A stretch of DNA of 64,000 nt from Adiantum capillus-veneris (GCA_014529385.2 CM043966.1:107165587-107229586); one strand, 5' to 3'; positions 22,983 to 36,194 are shown, counted from the stretch's first letter. The notes: generated by a model not told the origin, from the letters alone. Made by a program: numbers and translations.

Positions 22983-23020
22983 GGGGGCAATAGCGACATC
23001 GCTAATGCCCCCCCCCCCCC
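22983..23020. other. Hairpin 2 in LTR, next to a C run
   Basis: Left arm gggggcaatagc, loop gacatc, right arm gctaatgccccc, one mismatch, followed by more C (C13 ending at 23,020). It is clearly related to the hairpin 320 bp upstream. Confidence 0.7.
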
Positions 23021-23142
23021 AAGTGCAAAAGAGAGAAGAAGAGAGCAGATAGAGCAAGGCGGTGCCCCTTTCCCAAAAAAATGCCAATTCAAGGTGCCAA
23101 GTGGACCAATTAAAATGTATATTCCCAAATTAAAGCCCCCCC

Positions 23143-23149
23143 TATAAAA
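23143..23149 (+). promoter_or_regulatory. LTR TATA box
   Basis: TATAAAA in the context 'cccctataaaagtc', inside the probable LTR, where the element promoter would lie. Confidence 0.5.
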
Positions 23150-23459
23150 GTCAAAATTGGATCAAATTAAGTGCTTTTTTCTTGGCCTTTTGGGTGCCGT
23201 TTGAAGCCTACAAAGTGGAGTTCTCTAGCAAGCTAGTCCCTTTGTAACTTTTGCTTGAAAATGGCCATGGTGATGGCAGTGCAAGCGGGTGTACATGTTT
23301 TTTGAAGTGCAATCAAGCCACAGTTGCCTCCCGCGCTGTTGTTTCCCCTTCCCCCCTTCTCTTTCTCCTGCTTTCATGGTTCTCCTCGGTGCCGGTTGTG
23401 TGGATGTGTGTGCCCCCCCGGACCGACGGTGATTTGTGTGAGAGAGTGAGATTGAGTGG

Positions 23460-23460
<1 letters not shown>

Positions 23461-23491
<31 letters not shown>
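23461..23491. repeat. (GT)n microsatellite
   Basis: About 30 bp of GT repeats inside or at the end of the probable LTR. Confidence 0.9.
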
Positions 23492-23493
<2 letters not shown>

Positions 23494-23841
23494 GGGTGGA
23501 GACAGACAGTGGTAGCAGGTGTGTGCTGTGTGGTGGATTTGTATAGCGTGTGAGCGGTGGCAATTGAGCAGATGATGGTCTGCTAGTGTAAAGTGTTTCT
23601 TTGAAGGTGATTTCTGAGAGGATATGGGTGCTTTGAATACCCTGAGCTATAGAGAGGCCTTTGTGTTGGTGCCGGGTGTGTTCCCCCATTCCCCCTCTCC
23701 AATGTGTGTAGAAGGGGGTAGCTTAGGAACGGTGCTAACTGCTATCAGATTGAGCTTGGGAAAGGTAACTCATTCTGGCTTTGACTTGGGTTCAAAGCCA
23801 TTGATGCACAATGTTAGGGCAATCCTTACGGTAGTGATCCT

Positions 23842-25470
23842 TCATTTCAGGGCAATGACGGTAGGGAGTGGACCCTTGAGGAAAAGGGCATTTGCTTTGG
23901 TATGACCATATTCCCCGCATCTGTAGCACAAAATGGGCCGATTCAATGGGCGAGTCAAAGGGCGAGGTGGTCCTTGCTCTAGGTGCATGGAGTTGGAGGT
24001 GGAGGCATAGAAGCTTTGAGGTGATGAGGGAGCACGGGTATGATAAAAGCTCTGAGATGGAAAAGTACTTTGTATACCTTGCATAGGAGGGGCTGTCAAT
24101 AAAGGTGTCTTGTGGTGTGGATGGCCACAGGGAGAAACCATGCTGGATGCAAGTGCTTGCCCTTGTTGAAGACTAGGACCAAGACTTTGTTGTATTTGTC
24201 ACAATCCCTTGAGGTAGTAGTAGTCCTTTTCCTCATGTCTAGACTTTTCACAGAAGTGTCAGTAAACCCAAAGGGGGCATTCGTGTGCAAGGTGCCCTGG
24301 AGAGCGGCATGAGCTACACCAAACCATAGCCTTAGTCTCCTATTGAGACTTGAGCTCTTCTAGCTCGCACTTGATCTGTTCCAATGCCTCATGATGTGGA
24401 GGCTTCTCCTGTCTAAGAGAGAAGGACATCTCCTCTTGAAGAGCTCGATGTAATAGGGCTTCAAGTTCCCTACGTAAAGAAGTTAATGGATTAGGAGGAC
24501 TTTCCAAAAACACTAAGGGGGTCTCCACCTGAGGGGAGTTTGTGAACGGTTTCTAGCTCGTTCTATCCTAGTAGCAACCACGAAAAACTCCTCTAGAGTG
24601 GTGTCAGGTCGGAGACTCTCTTGGAGCTTTTGCTGGAAAGTTTTGGGAAGAGCCTTCTCCACCCACTTCTTAACCATAAATTCACCCAGTTGCTGAGGAA
24701 TCTTGGCCACCAGAGACTTTGTTCTGGTCACGAGCTCTGCAAAAGTCTCATTTGGCTAGAGCATCCGGGACCTTCTCCTGGAAGTCCCCTGGTCTGAAAA
24801 CTTCACAAAACTGTTGTCGTAAAGTGGCCCAAGTTGCAAAGTGGTTCTGTGCAAACTGATTGTACCACTTGTCTGCTAAGCCATCCAAGGTAGATGGAAA
24901 AAGTACCAAATAAGCATCTTCTCTATTAAGACCACGACCTCTATAGAGAGATACAAACCTCCTTTTATGATCGTTTGCATCTTCTAAGGAGAGTCCCTTG
25001 AAAGTAGAAAACTTGATGTTTACCTCGGCCAAAACACTAGTGAAGGCCTCCATGGCCTCTTGCTCAGGAGCCTTTTGCTCAATAGGTTGCTAAAACAAAA
25101 TGGGATAGAGCTTTACTAGGGAAGGTGACCTGGAAGATATAGAACCGGATGGAGGAATGGATGATGCCGTATGTGGAGGTATGGGTGATGAGGTTGGTGG
25201 ACCTCTACTAGGTACCAAGGGTTGATGCCTTCTATGGAGTAATTCAGAGGACTCAGTAGTGCGCTTTGACGCTCTAATGATCGCCTTGTATGTGTCATGC
25301 AGTAACCACAAACCCAACCAAGCTTTCGGCAAGAAGACTTTTAATTGGTTGAACACCAGTCTAGACTCTACTAGACCAGGGCAAGTGACTAGACCACCTA
25401 GATGGACCAAGGATGAGGAAGGACTAGACCAGGACAAGAGCTTGGTTGGATCAGGGCGACAGAGGACCAA
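23842..25470 (-). pseudogene. Ty3/gypsy gag relic with zinc knuckles
   Basis: From about 25,080 downward the minus strand encodes a gag matrix/capsid: 'FSTFKGLSLEDANDHKRRF', 'LADKWYNQFAQNHFATW' and 'LRQQFCEVFRP', all typical Retrotrans_gag wording. It continues in other frames with 'EFMVKKWVEKALP' and 'TLEEFFVVATRIERAR'. A perfect CX2CX4HX4C knuckle (CSSCRSPGHLAHEC) lies at about 24,275-24,316. A second one at about 23,895-23,930 (CYRCGEYGH...) loses its last Cys to a one-base shift. Gag packages element RNA. At least two shifts and several stops break it, and no pol follows before the LTR of the neighbouring plus-strand element, so it is truncated. Confidence 0.8.
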
Positions 25471-25631
25471 ACCAGGAGGGCAAGAGACTAGGCCAGCTAG
25501 ACTAAGCTGTCTAGGGTGAAATTGGCCTAGACTAGAAGGCTACAATGTGCAAGGAGAAGTAGGTGAGGCTAGGTAAAAACCAGCTAGCTCCTCGATTTTT
25601 ACCTCAACAGAGAGTGAGACTGCAGTTGAGG

Positions 25632-25652
25632 TCTGACCGGGTGTGCCAAAAA
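25632..25652 (-). promoter_or_regulatory. Primer-binding-site-like sequence
   Basis: Directly inside the LTR end the minus strand reads TTTTTGGCACACCCGGTC. This resembles the TTTTTGGCxCxCCCGGTGGG-type leader found after the 5' LTR of many plant gypsy elements. The cognate tRNA is not assigned. Confidence 0.5.
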
Positions 25653-26244
25653 TGAGAGCATCGATAGCGTGGATAGGGTGTTTTGCTCTCTATAGTGGGT
25701 GCTCCTCAGTGCAATGTGGATGACATCTCACTCAAAACAGAATGAAAACACAAGAAACAACAGATAACAACAAATCAACACATAGACACAGCAGCAGACC
25801 AGACATATGGACTCAACTATCTCAAAGGAACCAGTACAGACTCTGACGTGGTAGCACATTCTGCTCCAGCCCAGAACTCACGGGTACAACGGGGGTGTTG
25901 AGGCTCATATGTGCAAGGATGGTGTAGATGTGCTGTGTGTATAGACTCACTCACTAGACGACGATGTTGGACCATATATAAAGAAGATAATCTGTGTGAT
26001 CCAACAACTACTAGTCATATGTGCAACCATAAAGAGCCACCAACGGCTCATAAATGTCAGCCATCTAATTCTATCTCCAAACTGAGTCGTGGTGGTGACT
26101 TGGCCACAATGTCCGCTAGACCACCGTTCGTATCCCTGCAACATGTCACTGCTAGCGCAGAGAGTCCGCCGTCCAGTGTGAACCAGATTAGACCAAATGT
26201 ACTAACCGTGTGTCCTGTGAAAGTGACACTGTAGCCCTGCTACA
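25653..26244 (-). mobile_element. Probable 5' LTR (592 bp) of the truncated gag element
   Basis: On the minus strand it starts TGTAGCAGGGC at 26,244 and ends GCTCTCA at 25,653, giving TG...CA ends directly before the PBS-like sequence and gag. A TATATA run lies near 25,975-25,981 at a suitable distance. The second LTR is not in the window, so the boundaries are inferred. Confidence 0.5.
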
Positions 26245-26254
26245 CCCTCAAAAG

Positions 26255-26810
26255 GCACCACATTTGGCATGCACTTCGACCAAGTCTTTATATGGCACCA
26301 CATATTTCTCCAATAGCCCCGAGCTGGCAAGGTTCAAGCACAGGTGAATGCATTGGAGAAAGGCCTTCCCTTCGCATTGTGTAAAAGAGGCTCAAAAGTT
26401 CCACGCCGTAGCTAGTTAAATGTACCGCAAGAGATGACACTAAAAAAATCCACTCGATCACTTATTGTGCTCTGTGAAGTGCATCACATTCGGCATACAT
26501 ATCAAAAAAGGCATTTCCTCACTCTGCATTCATTTGCAACAATCCCTTTTGGGCATATCTAATGACATTTTGGATCGGAATCTCATCGAGAACTTTATGT
26601 TCTTTCGTAACGGCACCACATTTTGTATACACATCGGCCAAAACATTATCGACTATCCATAAATGTTGACCAGATGAGTGCTGAGCTCCATTATTGCCAA
26701 TCAAGCAATGTCAATCACCACATTTTGCATACCTACTGTCCATCGTAGTGGTGAGCACAACTGTGGAAGCATACCCCGATACCAATGCACTACAAAAGAT
26801 GACATTTTGG
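26255..26810 (-). pseudogene. Pentatricopeptide-repeat (PPR) gene relic
   Basis: The minus strand repeatedly encodes weakened PPR motif parts: 'SRYAKCGD' (about 26,720), 'NVLADVYTKCGAVTKEHKVL' followed by DEIP (about 26,615), 'GNAFFDMYAECDALHRAQ' (about 26,485) and 'VHAKCGA' (about 26,265). The wording 'ALVDMYAKCGAL..A..VFDEMP' is the hallmark of plant PLS-class PPR proteins, which bind organellar RNA. Stops and shifts separate the pieces and none is a full gene. The decayed state in a transposon-rich area suggests an old duplicate or a captured fragment. Confidence 0.65.
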
Positions 26811-26829
26811 ACTAGGTTCTCCTTGAACA

Positions 26830-29613
26830 CTTATGGCCCTATTAAGTGCACTATATTCCAGAATTGGGTTGAAGTCCAAAATCACCAGATCGCACACTGA
26901 CCGAGGCGACCAACCGATATGGAGCCAGTCCCCGGTGAAACTTAAACTGCTAATATCTTTGCAAACAACCAAAGCTCCGATCGCCAATTTGAAAAGACCA
27001 ACACACTCCACAAAGTGAGTACTTCAGGCCCATGCATTCATACAAGATTTAACTCTTTATTAGCATGCCCAATCTGGTACAAATCTGCAATCAACTCAAA
27101 CTTCTAAGTAACATAAATTCTTCACCGTAGCTTCAAGGGATAGGGATTCAATAAGTTGATTGGAGTTTCATACAAGTGTATTAAGAATTTCTTTGAATGT
27201 TCTCTTTGTAGCTAGTAATGGCTCTTGAGGTGACTTTTGTTTACGTTAGAAAAATGATAGGACGTTTGGACGATAGTATAATTAATTTCTAATGCCTTGT
27301 AACTAGATCTTGTCTTTCAATTAGGTGACTACCCATTATTTCGAACATTATGGATGTTCTTTTTTTGTAATGAAATCTACAAAAAATGATTTGATCACAT
27401 CTAAGTTCAAACCATCTATCATTTACTCACTAACTATCAAAACCATACAATGGATTGATTTGAAGACATGTAGTTTATTTTAGGCTTAATCACCTCTTAA
27501 AAAATGGTTTTATCCATGTAATACAACTGACTAGTTTCAAGAGATACAAGGAGGTTATGATAACCCTTTAACCAATAATTTAGGTGACAATTTATGCCAA
27601 GCAAGTTTTACAACTAAGGTAGATATTTTTTATATGAGTATGTAAAACGATATGCAAATATCCAGTAGGAATTACTTCCAACAAGTCTTATAGCCAAAGC
27701 ATATACAGTTTTAGCAAACAAGTATTTAGTAAACAAAATGCCAATAGCCAGTTATCAAAACATAATTGGGATCATAAGAGAGTAGGTGAAAAACCTAAAT
27801 TATATAAGGTATATTATAAGGTAGGAGCTTAAATAGTACTATATTAGCTAGGTATTTGGAGCCAGCAGATGCTCGAGTACTGCCAAGTCATATAGCTCCT
27901 ATTAGCACAAGACCAGAATTCCTATAAACAATCGATCGAAGAAAGAATTAAGCGCTACCATGTCCTCAGTCAACATGAGTCGGATCTTAACACTAATACT
28001 AGTTTTTGCTATCTAGGAGCAGCAGTCTAAGGCTAAAGTAAGCCCAACCAAAGTTAGCCAAAGTCAGGCTATGAAAATTCCTCTACCAAATATGTAGTAG
28101 GTGTGTTCAACAAGTATGTGACACAGCCCAAACTAAAACACATTTATTAACACTGTGAAGGAGTACCATATGAGGAGTTTCCCAACATCAAAAGAAGCAA
28201 ATGATACAAGGAGACCTGATTGATTAAAGAAACAGGATCAGCTTGTAATTAGATTGTAAGTACAACATCATGGGGAGTAGTAGCTAGGTAATACGCGTAA
28301 TCAATCAGCATGTTTTGAGAGAAAAAAATTCTAAAGATTCTCCCTACGAAAAACCTCTAAGACAGGGTATGTCAAAAAAACAAACCCTAGGTTACAATAA
28401 GTGCAATAAGATTTAATCATCAGGTTTACGTTTTAACCACGAGAATGATCAGTAAGAAAAATGCATAGAGTATTTAAGCCTACCAAACCCAGCAATTTCA
28501 CAAGACCAACCATGTCGTGATTTTCAAGGAGGCTATTTTAATCCCCATGTAAATTAAGTGTTTATCATGCACCAGTGGTAGCATCGGTAAGCAAGATAAA
28601 CGCACAGCATTTGATCAGATAGAGCAGCAAAATTGGGCCAGTCAATCGATAAAAAAACCTTTAATCAAAACCAATGAGAAGGAGCTAACAGAGCAATAGA
28701 TTATAAAAAAATTGAGAATTTGAGTAAAATATAGAACGTGTGAGCAGAAGTATTCCCATAATAATTTCCAAAGTGCCAGTAAAAAGCCAAGTACAATACA
28801 ATTGTCATCGTACTCTCTCTTTCCCCTTTTTTTAAACTCAGTACAACCAAGTCGACACTAGCAAGTTTTTTATAATGTTGCAAGGAACAATGTAAAAAAC
28901 TCAAAGCCCAAAACCTAAAGCATATCAGCTTATCCTGTATGGTAAAAGGCAAACAACAGAAAGAAACCCAAGTCTAAGTGAAGGGAGAAGAGTTCCTCAC
29001 CTTAATATAGGGGTAGAGGATGGGTATGTGTCAGCATGTCAGCAGTCAACACCCAAAAGAGTATGCCAGGTAAGGCCACACCATGCAAGCTTCTAGCATA
29101 GGACCTTCTCTATGGATGTGCCGCACCAGCCTAGCCTCGAATTTGAAACTAGTTTTTCTACTAAGAATCATATCGAGAGATGGAGGCAAAAAATCCGTGC
29201 CAAGCCACCCACTATTGAGCGGGAGCATCATGAGTGCAGGGGGAGCGTCCCATCATGATAGCGTTTTTGTAACCAGAGTGTAATATCTTTATGCCATAAG
29301 GGAGGGAAACCTAAAATTTTATTTCCTTTATGGGTTAAAAGATTTTTTAAGGGATTGCTCCCACTGAGCCCATAAAAAAGTTTTTGGTCCATATTAAACC
29401 ATGCTAACCAAGATAGCATTATAAGTAATAATCGGTATCAAGGACCTAATTAAAATCACCATATGAGGTAATTATAAGTGTGGCAACAGATATTGAATAA
29501 AAAAGCTTGCATTGGTTTATGCCAGGAGGAGCTTATAAGAGGTACTCATTCAACCATGCTCACCAAGACAACATAGTGAGCCAACAACAAGGATCTCAAT
29601 TTGGTAATTTCAA
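26830..29613. other. Long non-coding stretch
   Basis: No gene, LTR or structured repeat recognised over about 2.8 kb. Open frames here are at most 83 codons and have no family. The sequence is AT-rich with no long microsatellite. It ends at the TTCAA target copy of the LTR element beginning at 29,614. Confidence 0.5.
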
Positions 29614-29766
29614 TGTAAGACAAGGGGAACTAGAACCTAGGAGTCCACCACCCAACCACCACTATATAGCATTGGCCCATGGCCCTTTGCCCTAGTTGGA
29701 CTCCCTTTCCACACTACCTAGCTTGGCCTTGCCCTTGTCTAGTCTGGCCTTGCCCGTGTCCTGACA
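29614..29766 (-). repeat. 3' LTR (153 bp) of the non-coding element
   Basis: Plus-strand ends are TGTAAGACAAGG and GTGTCCTGACA. It matches 35,130-35,283 with about nine substitutions and one indel. Confidence 0.9.
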
Positions 29767-29770
29767 TTAC

Positions 29771-29782
29771 TCCCCCCTTAAA
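29771..29782 (-). promoter_or_regulatory. Polypurine tract
   Basis: On the minus strand it reads AAGGGGGGA a few bases before the LTR start TGTCAGGACAC. Confidence 0.75.
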
Positions 29783-32700
29783 GAAGAGTTTTCGTCCTCG
29801 AAAACAAAAGTGGGGAACTTCTTCTTAAGAACACTAATGTTTTCCCAAGTGGCATCCCCCATGGATCCAGCTGTTTGGTTGCCCGGAACACGGTTTCGCA
29901 GGAGGTTCTATGAAACCAAGAGTAACATCTTGATTTTCCACATTGTTGTCCATTTGCAACCATCTAATGTGTAGACTCCATTTAGAATGCACATGAGCAT
30001 GCTAACCGAGTTATCACGACAAAGATGTACCTGAAAGAGTATCGCTTTTCACTTTTTGTGAAAGTAACTTGTTGATCTAGCTCATTAGCCAAGTGTAAGT
30101 CCTTGACTTGTTCTCAAATTTCATCAGTAAACAACCTCACCCTAACAAGTGTCAAGGTTGAGAACCTGACTTATACATGAAGAGACTACCTAGTCACAAC
30201 ATGTGTTAACCGATAGTAAGTAAACTCCAAGAAGAGCAATAAATGCTTATTAATTGGATTACTTGGTGCTAATGTACGCACTTTGCATATCCTTTAGCCC
30301 AAGATTACACTTTGTAATCTGCCTATCCCCTTGGATACTGACAGTACTGAGGTGTGTTTCCCCCACGGTTTACAGACAGTCTTCCCAAACGACTAGTAAA
30401 CGGGGATTTCCAATATCATATAACATTGTTTAGGAATCAACAATGTCCGGAATAACCATCATGGTGAACTTGAGAAATCCACAAACACCCAAACCGAGCC
30501 ATGACCCTCTATTGGTGATTAGTAGACCCCAAAAGTAATCTCATAGAGATACTGCACATAGAGTGCAAAATGCTTCATAAGCAATAACTTGAGGAATATG
30601 CATGCCATTCCAAATCAGCCTTTGCTAAACACTAGGGCCCATAACACCTAGTGTGCATGCATTTAGCAAAAAACAGATCCGAAACTGTATATCCATGATC
30701 CTCCTCGCCAGTACTTATGGCGAATGTGATGTGCGTAGCACACAGTAAAGAGGAATATAAATAGTTCCGAAAAGAAACTGAATACTTGCAGTGCTAATCA
30801 TTTTCAAGCCTTGCTGAAATGGTTGAACCATAATAGAAGATGAAACATTAACCACTCAGAGCCTTGCTATATGTATAAACAACCATCTGTAATGTTGTTT
30901 AGCAATACTTGTAGCTGAACAAGTCATTCTAAGTATCCTACAATTTATGGCCACTAAAATTGCTCCTGATACGTCATATTGAAATGGTATAGAAAATAGA
31001 TTTGACCAGCACCTAGGGACTTTGTCGTGACACATAATTGAAATAATGGCACCAGTGTCAGTCTAGAGACTCATATTCTCCACATGTGCAATATGTCTCA
31101 TGTAAGGATGTGTAAAAAGAACATCCTTCAAGTACAAGATGTACTTGTGTGTGGAGGTAACTCTAAGAGGGACCCTCATTCTTTGCTCCACACTGGCTTT
31201 ACCGAACTCCTTGAGTCCTTAGACCATGTTGTATCCCATGTGACAACATGTGCCAAATCGAATCCTACAAGTGGATTTATAACAGCATAATGTACATTGG
31301 ACACTACGGCCCAAAATACTTGTTTTGACATACCCTTGGCATGGCCCTGGGGATTGAAACGAAAGTTCAGTTACCCGTATTCAAATGCACAGGAGTACGT
31401 CTCCCATGTGTGAAAAAAAACCAATCGACATTGCACTAAAAACCCTGGGTGTTGCCTTCGCAATCCAAGTGGTTTGACTATGTAGAATCTACATAGTCAA
31501 ACCACTTGGTAAGACCCTTTGTAGAAACTGCTCAACTAGCAGGTAACGGTAACCAACATAGTTAACCGTGTATAGAATGATGAGAATCAATTTGAAAATT
31601 GAAGTTGTCCACTACCCCGTGGTAGATTGCAGACTTCTTTCCTTGAAAGTACAACTGGGATAGATCAAACTGTGATCCGGAATGCCTATGGGGTGATTAT
31701 TAAACACCCACGGGGTCGTACCCCAAAACTGGGATTCCATAGACACTCGGAGTGCTATAGAGAGAGTAATAAATCCACACAAGTGATATGCCTAGCTCGT
31801 AAGAACAGCCATGATGTCTCTACTGTTTGCTGCATCGATACTGCCTTGTAGAGATCAGCTGCTGTGCGTGGAAGATTATCAAAAACTTAACTTGAGTGCT
31901 GCACTGAAAACATGTAGTGCATAAATGACACCCTAGACATCCGTACTAACAAGACTCTTGCTTGTCCAGTAACATCAATGTGTACTTCCCTGGATAGAGC
32001 CGTTCGATCTTGAAAACAATCACCCAAAGAATGCCAATAGTTAGGTCTTACCCTTGGCCTGACAATGGCTCTTAGCCAATGTGGCTGATAGCCATTATGC
32101 AAACTAGTGTTCAATGGACGAACCGATGAAGACTAATTTGAGTAGCAACTTAGCCATGTGGTGGCTGAGAGGTATAGCACCTTGGCTCATGCTGACTCAC
32201 TAGCAAAACATGTATCAAAAGCTTCCTAGAAGATTTTCATTATTCCCTTAAAGAGAGAGAGAGAGAGAACAAGAGCATGCTGGGCTGAGGAACTTTTCTT
32301 AAGTTGTTAGAGTGTGTACCCAAGCTGTGTGCTCTTGCGCATCTTATGCCTAAATTACAGCTTATCATATAAGCATTCCACAGTTTTTCGGTATGACTCT
32401 CTCATCGAGAGAGGTAACCGAAGAACAGAAAACTCATTGCGACCCACCTACCATGCAGGGGTCGTGATTGTATGATGACGACTGAGCATTGGCACTTTGC
32501 CCGTAAAATAAGTCCTAGATTTAGGTTCCTTTTAGTGTTGTTGTGTGTTGATAGCAACCAACAATCATTTTAAAAAATCCATCCTTAGTCTATCCTTGAC
32601 AGAGTTGCGAGTATGATAGCGGAAGCGTAATCTCTGAAGCGGTGGAATTGATGCCACCTAGTTAGCATGCCTTGCATACGGATTGTTAAGCCCTTTGCGA

Positions 32701-34926
32701 GATTGATGGCCTCAAACGTGAGAGCCAAAACCATTCGTGCCTTGCACAGTCTAAACTAGTGATATTCTCTATTTTGCCAGTTTGTCAAACTTGTGTGCCA
32801 CTGGCCGTGATTCCAAGTCATTGGGCAGTACCTTGGCACAAGAGAGAAGCCTTGCTTCGTGTAAAATTGTCAAAGAACTTTGCTTTGCACAAAAGCATTA
32901 GTTTCCAATGTAAATATATAAACATGGAAAAATAAACAATACTGAACATGGTCTAACCTGGTCATTCTGCTGTAACCAGTTGTCTGGAGATGTTAGAAGA
33001 AAAAATCGCTCAAATGTAGATCATATCCATATCTGTTGTGCTAGAGAAATTTGGCCTGAAATATCCTGCAGGCATATGGAGAAATTCCCCGAAGGTGTGT
33101 GCTCATAGTATACCCCAAACGGGAAAAATCTCAACTTAAGAGTCGTAGATTGAAGCCTTGCTTCACATAAATATGTTTGTGCTGAAAGCCTATGGCGGTA
33201 GATACCATAACAAAAAGAATCGACCGTGTCGAGCAATTTCAATTGATATTAGCCAGTACTGTGTGGTAAGCATCCTCCGTCAACGTGTAAAAATCGTGAC
33301 AAAGAGTCGGCCATGCCGAGGAACTTGCTTCCTTCTTCAAGTCCAGTAAGAGGCCATGTAGGTCTCCTTGAGATATTAAAAAATAAGCCCTTTCCATTAA
33401 TGTATGCAACAAAATGTGAGTGCTTATGTGATGTCAGAGGCCGTGTTACCTTTGATGCATGTTAGATATCTGCAATAGAGGTGATGCATGTTCCATCTAG
33501 GTCAAATGCTTCATAAGCAATTGACAGCCCTATTGTTTTTACATCAATTCGTGGTCGATGATAAAAAAGATGTATGGTAAGTGCATCATGCCATTCTCAT
33601 ACATTACCTTATGTAGAGATACGATGAGAATTGTGTAACCAGTTATGCAGATGACAATAAACAAAAATCAATTGCGTACCTTCTTAAGTACACTTGCCGA
33701 CCCCAAAAATTGAATGATTTGGAAGTAGTAAGAAAACTAAGAAATGATTTTCTAGACCCTATTGCTTGGTGCAATAGACGATCCACTCCTGCTATCAAGG
33801 GCCTTGCCCGATGTGCAAGAAAAGTGGACATAATGACCATGGGCATACTTGACCCATAGGTAGTCTCGTAGGGAAACATAGCCAAGATTAGCATAATTAC
33901 ATGTTTCTGCAATACTCCTACCCACATAAAACTATGAAAACTGCAAGAACGTGAAATTGTGAACCTGACAATCCGTTTGTGTCCCTGTCCGAGGTCAAGC
34001 ACTTTCTTCACCATCGATGCCTTATGTGATGTCTGATGATCTTCTGCATATGTCCTTGTAAAATACTTGCATCAACATGCATGAGTTGTGTTTAGATGCC
34101 TTACTTCCTTGCTGAGGGCCTTGCCCGAGTTGCACCAATAGGATTGCATGCTCTGCCTACATGCCCTTGCATGGCACAATTATGGCGGTCTTGCATGCGT
34201 GTGGTCTTATATCCTCACTCCATCCGTGAATTCCATCGTAGGAGCGTGTCGGTTGTACTTGATGATGCTCGTGCTTGTTGAGATTGAATCACCATAGTTT
34301 TGCATGGTATGCAGGCTTGCTTCCATGAAAGTCATCTTGCTTCTTTCGATCTCTTGTTCCACCTATAGGCCAAAGCCAGTTCGAAAGCGCATGTCGAATG
34401 CCTATCCATGCTCAAGAGTACCCAAGTTCAAAATCGGGTTGACACAATGGTGTCATCTTTGAAACCATTGCGGGTTAGAATCTGTAGAAAATTGCAGGCT
34501 CACAGAAGGTGCTAGCTTTTATCGTTGCAAAGCTCTCCCAATTCCAATCTTTACTTGCATGCACGTTTGCTGCTGACATGCATGCACAGTCGACCCGCCA
34601 TGGGGCTTGGCCATTACCAAGGGGAGGGTGCCCCAAAATAGGGTGCCCACCCTAAATGTAAGTACAAGTCAAGCTTAGTGATGGCGTGTTCTGTAGACAG
34701 CGAGGAAAACGCTTGCGCTGGCTTATGTTGGCACTTGATGCTTTTGGCCATGAAACGAAAACTGATGGCAACATGAAGGCACACTATTTTGGTGCCATGC
34801 CCACCCAAAATGGTGCAGGTTGATCTTCCTCTCCTCCTTGCGCAAGAGGCCCTTCCCGCCATGCGCTTCTCGACTTTGGTTCTACACAGAGCCGATTCTT
34901 GCGGCCATGGTGGTGTCGAAAACTCC

Positions 34927-35036
<110 letters not shown>

Positions 35037-35117
35037 CCATGAAGGCATGCAAAGCCATGCATTTCCATGCACAATCACCATCTCCGTCTGCTCTGCTTCT
35101 CTTTCCTCTCCACCTTG

Positions 35118-35129
35118 CTCTGATACCAG
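35118..35129 (-). promoter_or_regulatory. PBS, initiator tRNA-Met type
   Basis: The minus strand reads TGGTATCAGAGC directly after the LTR, the standard plant PBS complementary to the 3' end of initiator tRNA-Met. Confidence 0.85.
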
Positions 35130-35283
35130 TGTAAGACAAGGGGAACTAGAACCTAGGAGTCCGCCACCCAACCACCCACTATATAGCATTGGCCCCTGGC
35201 CCTTTTCCCTAGTTGGACTCCCTTTCCACACTGCCTAGCCCGGCCTTGCCCTTGTCTAGTCCGGCCTTGCCGGTGTCCTAACA
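35130..35283 (-). repeat. 5' LTR (154 bp) of the non-coding element
   Basis: Starts TGTTAGGACACC on the minus strand and ends CTTGTCTTACA. A TATA-like CTATATAG lies at 35,179-35,186, in the middle of the LTR. Confidence 0.9.
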
Positions 35284-35288
35284 TTCAA

Positions 35289-36192
35289 ACTTAAGGTGGA
35301 GAACCTTATGCTAAGAATAGGCTACTTGTAATTATGTAGCAAAAGAATTAGTCAATTGCGAGAAGTGTGTTGTGTAAAGCAAGAGCTATATACATAGTTT
35401 GGGTAGCATTACCACTAGGTTCAATTAGAACTAGCTATCATGGTCATATGTTGTGACCGATTGAGTGTGTGCGCACGTGCACGCCTATGATCATTCCGTC
35501 AACTCATACTACCACAAATTCATCAATTCAATGAGGATGAGGAGCTTGGGAGGCACAAAAAAGTTTGAGATGGTGTCACAAGTTGATCATTCCCTTTTGT
35601 GCCATCAACTTGTCTTGCTTTCGCTCTACAATTACTTTATGACTTTGACAACGATGAAGAGTGCCTGAAAATGAATGTTGCCCATTGAAGACAGGCCGAT
35701 GCATTTGTAGACAATCATGGGTAAGAACCCATGTTAATTTTCTTTTTCCAAACTCACAATAGTGAGTAGATCTATTGTATTCTCCAAAATAAATATATAG
35801 AGAGACCTCAAGCTCTTGTCAAGCCTTGAGGGATATCAGATTACATTGTAAGGTACCAAGCCTCACAAAGAGGCAACCAACTAACCAACCACCCATCTTT
35901 CGGTCAACTCTAGCTCATCAATACGATAGTGATGGCCCTATACCACTCCTCCAAAGAACCCATATTAACTTTTAAGGACTTGAGGTGTCAAAAAATCACA
36001 TTGTGGATTCACATTAATTTGCTTGCAATTTTCAAAGCTCAAAAGCTTTGCAGATCCGCCTTGTTTGCTTTCTCAAACTTTCCTCACAAGTCACAAATCT
36101 ATACTACTTCTTTATAGAGCTTAAAATAATCTCGAGTTGTGAGGGTTGCCACGCGTCGCAAAGTTGTTTCCTAGTTGAATGTGCCCACAGTG

Positions 36193-36194
<2 letters not shown>
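35289..36194. other. Non-coding stretch
   Basis: No gene recognised; short open frames only. Confidence 0.5.

Larger units (their letters stand above)
21456..23610 (+). mobile_element. Probable 3' LTR of the Tat-like element
   Basis: Starts TGATGGTGCACC after the polypurine tract and contains a TATA box at 23,143. The left edge is reasonably placed; the right edge is a guess, because no second LTR copy is present and the TG...CA end cannot be fixed. The open frames inside show no conserved domain. C-rich and purine-rich blocks and two hairpins are listed separately. Confidence 0.5.

Noticed and set aside
33643-34014. 123-codon open frame inside the non-coding LTR element
   Set aside because: No gag or pol wording and no neighbours that would support a coding region.
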